Positions 24,544 to 30,113 of a stretch of 30,113 nt of DNA are shown here, piece after piece. The stretch comes from Candidatus Poribacteria bacterium (lineage in GTDB: Bacteria; Poribacteria; DTPJ01; WJIO01), in NCBI GenBank assembly GCA_014730235.1, contig WJIO01000250.1, forward strand, positions 1-30,113, given 5' to 3'. Under the pieces are notes generated by a model. That model saw only the letters and a list, made by a program, of their open reading frames with translations, did no database searches and was not told the origin of the DNA. Position 1 is the stretch's first letter, and every line of letters starts with the position of its first letter. A program made the position numbers and the translations under genes.

Positions 24544-24579
24544 CTCCAAAAAATAACTGATCACGAATTACGGATCAGT
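24544..24579 (-). terminator. Terminator or attenuator hairpin inside the envelope operon
   Basis: On the minus strand actgatc...gatcagt (24579-24556) forms at least a 7-bp stem and is followed at once by tattttttgg. It lies between the stop of the small exported-protein gene (24583) and the ExbB-like gene (start 24536). It could lower expression of the motor genes relative to the first three genes. Confidence 0.55.
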
Positions 24580-24582
24580 GTT

Positions 24583-25050
24583 TTATATCTGAAATTTCAA
24601 CATTTTTCCCGATATAATGGAATTTTCAGCCGGATTTACTCCGTGTTTGTATATCCTGCCTTCGATTACCACAAATCCCAGACCTGAGGCTTTATAATCC
24701 ACCACTTCTATTACATCCGAGTTAAGACGGAAAGGGCAAAAAGGAAGTCTTTGTTCAAACCATCGCATATCATCGGTTGTCTTAGGCCTGCGTCGGGCCA
24801 CCACATTGGTTATCTGGTAAGTTGCGTCGAATACATCCCGCTGATACATTATGGGATCCTGAGTTATAAACAGGGATGCAGTTGCACTTTCACATGATGT
24901 AACCAGCTTAATCAGTGATTCCTGGATTACCTGTTCCCTGAGTTTTTCCACGTTTATTCTCATGGATTCCGGTGTGTTAATTGTCTCTGCGTTTACGTTT
25001 GAAGATACAAACATTATGGTTATCAATGCAGCGGTAAATATGATTCTCAT
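24583..25050 (-). CDS. Small exported protein of unknown function
   Basis: The protein has 155 residues with a clear Sec signal peptide (1-21, IIFTAALITIMFVSSNVNA). The mature part has a helical first half and a more beta-rich end (VIEVVDYKASGLGFVVIEGR). Two cysteines (in SCES and PFCPF) could form a periplasmic disulfide. No family recognised. Its ATG overlaps the stop of the coiled-coil gene by 4 nt, which implies coupled translation and a shared task in the periplasm. Confidence 0.8.
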   Translation of the reverse strand: MRIIFTAALITIMFVSSNVNAETINTPESMRINVEKLREQVIQESLIKLVTSCESATASLFITQDPIMYQRDVFDATYQITNVVARRRPKTTDDMRWFEQRLPFCPFRLNSDVIEVVDYKASGLGFVVIEGRIYKHGVNPAENSIISGKMLKFQI

Positions 25051-26075
25051 TTGCTTCCACTCTCCTTCCTACGGGCTTTTACCTGTCGGTCTATCCTCTC
25101 TACTCTATCCCTCCAGCTTTCGCCGGGTGTGGTTGTCAGGTTGGCCGAATTTACTTTGCTTGATCTGGTGTTCTTGGATATTATGTCACCGATCTTCGGG
25201 AGTTTTTTTACCTTTGGAGGTCTTTTGAGATTGCCCATACGGTTGTGAGCTTTGGTTAATTTGGCTGAAAGAAGCTCCAGAGCCACTGTAAGGCCTTTCT
25301 GTCTCAGTCTATCCTCCCAGGCCAGGGATTCATCCAACATCAGGAAGGCTTCATTCAGTGTATAGGAAACGTTGTTCTGTATCTCCTGGTAATAGTCAAC
25401 TATCCACTCCATATCAACCGTCTCTTCGTCATGATCCATGAAATCCTCAAGCTGAGACTGGAACAACTCCCAGCTATATTTTATAGTCTCACGCTTCTGG
25501 GCCATGTTGGGATCGATGGCGGCTATTTCGTCGAAAAGGTCGCCGCTGATAACGTCCTCCAGTCCGGTGAAGGCCTTGGCAAAGCCTATCATGCTGTCCT
25601 GGTACTTATACATGGCCTCTTTATCCACATCACCCCGCTTGTCCAGCATTTCCTTATGTTCCAGCAGATCCCCCAGCTTGCTGTTAAGGTCGATTACCTG
25701 GGAGATTGTATTGATGCGCTTATACAGCATCTTTTTGTAAAGGTTTATGGCCTGTTCCTGAAGCTGTACGATATTGGCGTTATCGCCGATCATCTGGTAT
25801 ATCTCGATCTTGTTGGGTTTACTGCCGGGTCTTAATCCCTGGGCTATTTTTTGGGCTTCAGCGTCGATCTGCTTCTGAAGTTCCTGAATCCTGATCTCGA
25901 TACCCTCTTCAGAGTCCTTTAAATCCTCAAACGCGTTGTCAATATCGCTGATGGTTTCATCCAGGGCTTTCATAAGGTCAATTCCCATTATCTCATCGGG
26001 AAAGTCGTTAGCAGTAACAGGAAGAACGAAAAGTGTAACAACCGTACAAATCGCCAAAAATCTCATCTTTATCAT
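25047..26075 (-). CDS. Exported helical coiled-coil protein of unknown function
   Basis: The protein has 342 residues with a signal peptide (about 1-22, FLAICTVVTLFVLPVTA). The mature protein is almost wholly helical and highly charged, with coiled-coil stretches at about 35-80 (ALDETISDIDNAFEDLKDSE), 100-160 and 250-285. A basic C-terminal tail has KRPPKVKKLPKIG and RDRVERIDRQVKARRKE. No enzyme motifs. It follows the lipoprotein gene after 4 nt and overlaps the next gene by 4 nt. It may be a periplasmic rod or adaptor between the outer-membrane lipoprotein and the inner-membrane complex, which is inferred only from topology and order. Confidence 0.8.
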   Translation of the reverse strand: MIKMRFLAICTVVTLFVLPVTANDFPDEIMGIDLMKALDETISDIDNAFEDLKDSEEGIEIRIQELQKQIDAEAQKIAQGLRPGSKPNKIEIYQMIGDNANIVQLQEQAINLYKKMLYKRINTISQVIDLNSKLGDLLEHKEMLDKRGDVDKEAMYKYQDSMIGFAKAFTGLEDVISGDLFDEIAAIDPNMAQKRETIKYSWELFQSQLEDFMDHDEETVDMEWIVDYYQEIQNNVSYTLNEAFLMLDESLAWEDRLRQKGLTVALELLSAKLTKAHNRMGNLKRPPKVKKLPKIGDIISKNTRSSKVNSANLTTTPGESWRDRVERIDRQVKARRKESGSK

Positions 26076-26079
26076 GTCC

Positions 26080-26661
26080 TTATCCTCCTATCTGGTTCTG
26101 TGCTGAATCTACCCACGATACCAACTGGTATGGAACCTTTGTCCAGTAGCTTTGCTCTTTACGACCTATGGATATATCACCCAGGTAGAGCAGTACGGAT
26201 TCTTCCTTTGAAATAACCCTCTCGGATATATCCGAGACATTACGAGCAAATTCGGTGCATCCTGCAATCTGCTTTACCATGTCCACCGCTTCCTGGGGTG
26301 AAGAAGCCTTTTTACCGGCGATAAAATACATCCTGGCCCCTTCCATGGCCAGAAGATAAGCCGCTTCGCTGTCGGGCTTGGGCCCATAATGACCCCTTGC
26401 CAGCTTCATATACTGTTCGGCGGCATCGGCATACTGACCGGCTGCGACCAATCCAGCAGCAAACCGCATAATATCCTCCGGATCGGATTTGTCACCAATA
26501 CGATGGCTTGGTTCAAGCCCCGATTCCGGGACATATACCTTCTGATATTCTACAGTATAAGGCTCTTCCGGAACGTTGCTGGAACAGGCCGTCAAAATAA
26601 CCGGCACAAACAAAATGACTAATAAAACATAGCTTCCTTTCAATATTTTTGGTCTTAACAT
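26080..26661 (-). CDS. Outer-envelope lipoprotein with TPR-like helices
   Basis: The protein has 193 residues. The lipoprotein signal ends in the lipobox LTAC with C26, followed by SSN, so outer-membrane retention is likely by the usual sorting rule (no Asp at +2). Residues about 65-125 contain MRFAAGLVAAGQYADAAEQY and AAYLLAMEGARMYFIAGK, helix pairs resembling tetratricopeptide repeats, which bind other proteins. First gene of the eight-gene operon, with a strong RBS gaggaggt 6 nt before the ATG. TPR lipoproteins are common partners of Tol-like and gliding machines (for example GltE-type), so an anchoring role is plausible. Confidence 0.8.
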   Translation of the reverse strand: MLRPKILKGSYVLLVILFVPVILTACSSNVPEEPYTVEYQKVYVPESGLEPSHRIGDKSDPEDIMRFAAGLVAAGQYADAAEQYMKLARGHYGPKPDSEAAYLLAMEGARMYFIAGKKASSPQEAVDMVKQIAGCTEFARNVSDISERVISKEESVLLYLGDISIGRKEQSYWTKVPYQLVSWVDSAQNQIGG

Positions 26662-26730
26662 CTTGATACCTCCTCATGGAATTGTTATTATTTTCTTGCT
26701 GTCGTCTGTAAAGACGGCGTTAATGGCTGT

Positions 26731-26748
26731 AAATATTCTGGAATATTT
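26731..26748 (-). promoter_or_regulatory. Palindrome upstream of the envelope operon, possible operator
   Basis: aaatattc and gaatattt are perfect 8-bp inverted repeats separated by tg, 70-87 bp before the start codon of the lipoprotein gene. A second hairpin (cgtct-gtaa-agacg, 26703-26716) lies between it and the gene. No convincing promoter hexamers were seen. The remaining spacer 26749-26920 is AT-rich and shows no gene. Confidence 0.4.
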
Positions 26749-26920
26749 TTTACCCTTAAATACGTCTTAATTGGTTTATACGCTTTTAGAGATTGTCTAT
26801 TATGGAATCCCAGCGCAATGACAAATATAAAACACTTAGATCTACCTAAACGGATTTAGATCTCAAGTAATTAATATATAAGAGAAATTGTTTTCGACTT
26901 GGGGAAAGAATAAAAGTAAG

Positions 26921-27040
26921 AGTTCTTCCGAGTTCAGTGTGGTAATAATTGAAAATTTTCTCAGCTTGTCATTCCTGCTTTCGCAGGAATGACAGCATAA
27001 ATAAGTCTCTTATCTTTACCACACTGAACCCGGAAAAGCC
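26921..27040. repeat. Full-length 120-bp MITE-like element with 8-bp target duplication
   Basis: Ends agttcttccgagttcagtgt and ttaccacactgaacccggaaaagcc are inverted repeats. The centre gtcattcctgc-ttt-cgcaggaatgac is at 26968-26993. Identical octamers aaagtaag flank it at 26913-26920 and 27041-27048. It lies in opposite orientation to the copies at 13423 and 28362. Confidence 0.8.
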
Positions 27041-27061
27041 AAAGTAAGTAATATATTCTAT

Positions 27062-27193
27062 ATACCACATACCACCTGCACAATATATGGTAAAATATAC
27101 GTTATTGGAGGGAGTTCTGGATTTCTTTATGCCCTTGGTGCTGTCCCACAAATCCTTACAGTCATTGAAGCATATAATACAGGAGTTGAATCT
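27062..27193 (+). pseudogene. Kelch-repeat gene remnant
   Basis: One frame reads CTIYGKIYVIGG, then LTVIEAYNTG, the core of a Kelch propeller repeat (G-K-I-Y-V-I-G-G ... E-x-Y). It has no start codon or RBS, no neighbouring repeats, and the element ending at 27040 lies just upstream. It is best read as the surviving scrap of a larger Kelch-protein gene. Downstream sequence in the same frame stays open to about 27309 but shows no recognisable domain. Confidence 0.55.
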
Positions 27194-27256
27194 TACGGTG
27201 TTGAATTAAATGGAAAAAACATCCACATGGGGGAGTATGAAAAAATAGCTAATTGT

Positions 27257-27281
27257 GGGTTGAGTCTGGGAAACTCAACCC
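27257..27281 (-). terminator. Hairpin downstream of the znuA-like gene
   Basis: gggttgagt (27257-27265) and actcaaccc (27273-27281) form a 9-bp stem with a 7-nt loop, 23 nt after the stop codon on the minus strand. The T-run (ctatttttt) comes about 9 nt further on, so terminator strength is doubtful. Its sequence resembles the palindrome at 4065-4098. Confidence 0.45.
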
Positions 27282-27304
27282 TTAACTCTTTAAAAAGTAA
27301 GAAA

Positions 27305-28213
27305 CTATAGCTCTGAGAAAGCTTGAGATACTTTTCTCAGGTTATTAATATAGTCTTTTTTCAGAGGATCGATGAGCACCATATGTCCTTTAATCTCTTT
27401 GGCGATAACCTCTGCGCTTTTTGTGCTGAATTGCGGCGATGCGAAGATAACCTTTGCATTATATTCTTTAGCCTGATTGATAAGATTTTGTATTCCCCTG
27501 GCTGTGGGATTTTTACCACCTTCTTCGATAGGCATCTGCTCAAGATTATAAGACCTCGCGAAATATCCCCAGGCGGGATGGAAAACCATAAAAGTCTTAA
27601 CTTTCTTACTTGATAAAGCCTTTTTTATTTCACTATCAAGTTTATTAAGTTCCTTGATATATGCCTCTTTGTTGCTGGTATAATATTCCTTATTTTTGGG
27701 GTCAAGAGAAATCAGAGCTTTATGAATATTTTCAACCATTATTATGGCATTCTTGGGTGAAAGCCATATGTGAGGGTCATAACCCTTGTTTTTGTGATCA
27801 TCAGAATTCTTCTCCTGGTCATGTTCTTTTTCATGGTCGTGTTTGTCATTCATCCTGTGTAATTTTACATTCTTAGAAGCATCAACCACGACCATATTTA
27901 CATTTGTTGAAATTATTTTATCCAGCCATACCAGCTCAAATTCCACAGGAGTACCAACTTTTACATACATCTTCGCCTTGCTGACATTGACCAACTGGTT
28001 AGGGGTAGGCTCATAAGAATGTGGTGAAGCACCTGGTGGCACCATAACGTTGACAGTAACCTTATCACCACCTATTTTTTCTGTAAATTCCTGAAGAGGT
28101 ACTATGCTTACCACAATTCCCAGTTTATTAGAATCTCTTTCCTCCTTTGAACACCCATATACTATTGTTAGAATTATAAACAAACTAATAAGTATCAATC
28201 TTTTCTTTGGCAT
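27305..28213 (-). CDS. znuA: ZnuA/TroA-type zinc-binding lipoprotein of an ABC transporter
   Basis: The mature protein captures zinc (possibly manganese) in the periplasm and hands it to an ABC permease. From the ATG at 28213 it has 302 residues: lipoprotein signal with lipobox IVYGC (C21), GASPHSYEPTP (H65), a His/Asp/Glu/Lys-rich loop (about 119-145, KHDHEKEHDQEKNSDDHK) typical of zinc-specific members, DPHIWLSP (H148), VFHPAWGYFARSY (H212) and LIDPL (D282), which make up the expected metal site. I prefer this start to an upstream TTG because ggagg lies just before it. Permease and ATPase genes are not adjacent, so it is an orphan within the window. Confidence 0.9.
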   Translation of the reverse strand: MPKKRLILISLFIILTIVYGCSKEERDSNKLGIVVSIVPLQEFTEKIGGDKVTVNVMVPPGASPHSYEPTPNQLVNVSKAKMYVKVGTPVEFELVWLDKIISTNVNMVVVDASKNVKLHRMNDKHDHEKEHDQEKNSDDHKNKGYDPHIWLSPKNAIIMVENIHKALISLDPKNKEYYTSNKEAYIKELNKLDSEIKKALSSKKVKTFMVFHPAWGYFARSYNLEQMPIEEGGKNPTARGIQNLINQAKEYNAKVIFASPQFSTKSAEVIAKEIKGHMVLIDPLKKDYINNLRKVSQAFSEL

Positions 28214-28262
28214 AATATCCTCCAAAAGCAATGCGTAGATAGTTTTGTATGATTATGGATAT

Positions 28263-28268
28263 ATTATA
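28263..28268 (-). promoter_or_regulatory. Extended -10 promoter candidate for the znuA-like gene
   Basis: The minus strand reads TGATATAAT, a TGnTATAAT extended -10 box, about 50 nt before the ATG. No good -35 is visible at the proper distance. No clear Zur-box palindrome was found beside it. Confidence 0.4.
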
Positions 28269-28361
28269 TCAGAATTTAGTCAGATTAGCACGATAATTTC
28301 TTTCAATAACAACCTGAATAATTGATGAATTCTTCAATAAGCCAATAGGTTTAGAAAATTT

Positions 28362-28481
28362 GGTTTTTCCGAGTTTAGTATGGTAAAGATAAGAGACTTA
28401 TTTATGCTGTCATTCCTGCGAAAGCAGGAATGACAAGCTGAGAGAATTTTCAACTATTACCACACTGAACCCGGAAGAGCC
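28362..28481. repeat. Full-length 120-bp MITE-like element
   Basis: It begins ggtttttccgagtttagtat and ends ttaccacactgaacccggaagagcc-like (actattaccacactgaaccc, ending at 28481), with the core cctgcgaaagcagg. Same orientation as 13423-13543. Its flanks gaaaattt and aaagtgtt agree at only about half the positions, so the target duplication has decayed or been lost. Confidence 0.75.
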
Positions 28482-28598
28482 AAAGTGTTCACGGACATAA
28501 ATTTTATGCTTCGAGAGTCGAAAATTTGAAATATAGGTGTTTTTATGATAATATTATCAGGAATTATAATATCTCGATAATAATACGGAGGATAAATC

Positions 28599-30113
28599 AT
28601 GGAAAATCAAACATCCCACCCTTCAGGTCTTATGTGCGAACTAATGGAACACCCAAAGAATACAAGTATAACAAATAAATACCCATCATTTAGCTGGATC
28701 GTTAACGATGAGAAGAAAAATTCAATTCAAACAGCATATCAGATAATTGTAGCGTCTAATCCGGATTTAATAAGCGAAAACAAAGGTGATATGTGGGATA
28801 CTGGTCAAGTGGAATCTTCTGAATCCATCAACATTAAATATAACGGACATCCACTACAGTCACATAAATATTATTACTGGAAAGTTAAAACCTGGAACCA
28901 TGAATCAGTTGCCAGCGATTATTCCAAAGTCCAGAAGTTTTACACAGGTGAATTAAGCCATGAATATAAGACGGCTGTATACACTCTGGAGAAAAGCAGA
29001 ATATCACCTGTGAATATAGTAGAAAAAGGAAAAGGGCATTATTTTGTTGATTTTGGTAAAGATGCCTTCGGAACTGTTGAATTGATCCTTGAAAGTACTA
29101 TAAATACAGATATTGTATTACATCTGGGAGAAATGGCTAATGAAGATTTTACCGTTAATCGTAATCCCGGCGGCACTATAAGATACCGGGAAATCAAACT
29201 ACCTGTTAAAAAGGGAAAACATACATATCAGGTTGAAATACCACCTGACAAGCGAAATACAGGCCCAAAAGCCATAAAAATGCCGCCGGAAGTCGGCGAG
29301 GTTTTACCCTTTAGATACTGCGAAATAGCAGGAACACCAGGTAAAATAACCCCTCACAATATAAGTCAAATAGCTGTCAATTACCCTTTCAATGAAGATG
29401 CCTCCCACTTTGAATCCAGCAATGAAACCCTTAACGCAGTATGGGATATTTGTAAATACAGTATAAAAGCCACATCCTTTTGCGGTGTTTACATTGACGG
29501 CGACAGGGAAAGGATTCCATACGAAGCCGATGCTTATATTAACCAGTTAGGTCATTACTGCGTAGACCGGGAGTTCACCCTGGCACGGCAAAGTCATGAA
29601 TATCTTATATATAATCCCACCTGGCCCACCGAGTGGTTTTTGCATTCTGTCCTGATGGCCTGGGCTGATTATATGTATACCGGAAACACCCGATCTCTGG
29701 AGTATTTTTACACCGATCTGAAAGCAAAAACCCTAATTGCATTGGAGCGGGAAGATGGCCTTATAAGCACCAGAACTGGTCTGGTGACTGATGAAGTTCT
29801 GAAATCATTGCATTTTGACGGCAATATAAGGGATATTGTGGACTGGCCTCCCGGATCGTTTACAAAAAGCGGCGAGGTTGGCGAACAGGATGGCTACGTC
29901 TTTACAGATATAAACACCGTTGTAAATTCTTTTCACTATATGACCCTGAATCTTGCATCCCGGATGGCCAGTGTTTTAGGTAAGAATGAGGATGAAAGCC
30001 TGCTTTTTCAAAAGTCAGAATTGGTAAAGGAATCAATAAACGAAAAACTTCTGGATAAAGATAAAGGTATATATATTGATGGTGAGGGAACTGACCATTC
30101 CGCTCTCCATGCC
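28599..30113 (+). CDS. Alpha-L-rhamnosidase-like glycoside hydrolase (GH78 type), 3' end outside window
   Basis: An open frame from ATG 28599 (RBS cggagg just upstream) runs without a stop to the window end, 505 codons. The N-terminus (about 8-115) is a fibronectin-like domain with PSFSWIV, AYQIIVAS, MWDTGQVES and YYYWKVKTW, usual at the start of bacterial rhamnosidases. A beta-sandwich region follows (YFVDFGKDAFGTVELILEST). The catalytic (alpha/alpha)6 domain begins near 275 with FESSNETLNAVWDICKYSIK, then GVYIDGDRERIPYEADAY (about 297-314), matching the family's acid-rich active-site segment, and PTEWFLHSVLMAWADYMYTG. The protein cleaves terminal rhamnose from glycans or glycosides. No signal peptide is seen, so it may act on imported oligosaccharides. 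It has no neighbour in view to suggest a pathway. Confidence 0.88.
   Translation, partial: MENQTSHPSGLMCELMEHPKNTSITNKYPSFSWIVNDEKKNSIQTAYQIIVASNPDLISENKGDMWDTGQVESSESINIKYNGHPLQSHKYYYWKVKTWNHESVASDYSKVQKFYTGELSHEYKTAVYTLEKSRISPVNIVEKGKGHYFVDFGKDAFGTVELILESTINTDIVLHLGEMANEDFTVNRNPGGTIRYREIKLPVKKGKHTYQVEIPPDKRNTGPKAIKMPPEVGEVLPFRYCEIAGTPGKITPHNISQIAVNYPFNEDASHFESSNETLNAVWDICKYSIKATSFCGVYIDGDRERIPYEADAYINQLGHYCVDREFTLARQSHEYLIYNPTWPTEWFLHSVLMAWADYMYTGNTRSLEYFYTDLKAKTLIALEREDGLISTRTGLVTDEVLKSLHFDGNIRDIVDWPPGSFTKSGEVGEQDGYVFTDINTVVNSFHYMTLNLASRMASVLGKNEDESLLFQKSELVKESINEKLLDKDKGIYIDGEGTDHSALHA

Noticed and set aside
25431-25835. Plus-strand 134-residue ORF inside the coiled-coil gene
   Set aside because: Antisense to a gene with clear signal peptide, coiled-coil pattern and operon spacing; no RBS or domain.
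21063-26661. Type IV secretion or conjugation cluster (lytic transglycosylase, VirB10-like, VirB5-like and lipoprotein genes)
   Set aside because: No ATPase (VirB4, VirB11 or coupling protein), no relaxase, and the four-helix protein fits the ExbB/TolQ/MotA signature better than VirB6 or VirB3.
28214-28300. Zur-box operator upstream of the znuA-like gene
   Set aside because: AT-rich sequence tgatataatatatcca is only weakly palindromic and is better explained as an extended -10 promoter element.

Overview
The window most likely comes from an uncultured diderm bacterium of the Candidatus Poribacteria type (inference). The best pointer is the 1938-residue exported protein at 13625-19441. It ends in a dockerin-like calcium-binding pair and a FlgD/T9SS-like C-terminal domain with the NYPNP...NPETWIPY motif that is very common in that phylum. 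Two UROD-family proteins, a DUF3604/PHP-like protein, decayed ChbG/YdjC and Kelch remnants, and an alpha-L-rhamnosidase fit the same picture. DNA is AT-rich between genes. Lipoproteins, a TonB-like protein and an ExbB/TolQ-like protein imply an outer membrane. No rRNA, tRNA, CRISPR array, phage gene or complete insertion sequence was found.

Layout. 1-623: repeat remnant, then a perfect sigma70-type promoter and a leader of about 325 nt. 624-6044 (+): acetate/CoA module with acetyl-CoA synthetase (acs), an OFA-type MFS carrier, and a CoA-transferase/hydrolase fused to a Pat-like GNAT acetyltransferase. The three genes suggest uptake and activation of a short carboxylate, with possible acetylation control of Acs. 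6055-6909 (-): membrane protein with a SPOR domain. 6910-7445: repeat-rich divergent spacer. 7446-11567 (+): two UROD/MtaA-like proteins and a DUF3604/PHP-like protein in one transcription unit. 11583-11906: wrecked ChbG/YdjC deacetylase. 12004-13185 (+): DegT/StrS aminotransferase. 13186-13624: a cluster of three copies or derivatives of one small inverted-repeat element. 13625-19441 (+): giant modular surface protein. 19549-20706 (-): Asp-box beta-propeller.

21063-26661 (-): eight tightly packed envelope genes. In order of transcription they encode a TPR-like lipoprotein, a periplasmic coiled-coil protein, a small exported protein, an ExbB/TolQ/MotA-like channel, an ExbD/TolR-like protein, a single-TM coiled-coil protein, a TonB-like single-TM protein with a Pro/Glu-rich spacer, and an SLT-type lytic transglycosylase. 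No ATPase and no TonB-dependent receptor is present. I read this as a proton-driven cell-envelope machine with its own peptidoglycan cutter, and it is the best candidate here for an undescribed system.

26662-28598: intergenic DNA with a Kelch remnant, an orphan ZnuA-like metal-binding lipoprotein (27305-28213, -) and two more copies of the mobile repeat. 28599-end (+): start of an alpha-L-rhamnosidase-like gene that runs off the window. The roughly 120-bp repeat has about 24-bp inverted ends, and two copies are flanked by exact 8-bp direct repeats, so it behaves as a MITE. One minimal derivative appears to serve as a transcription terminator.
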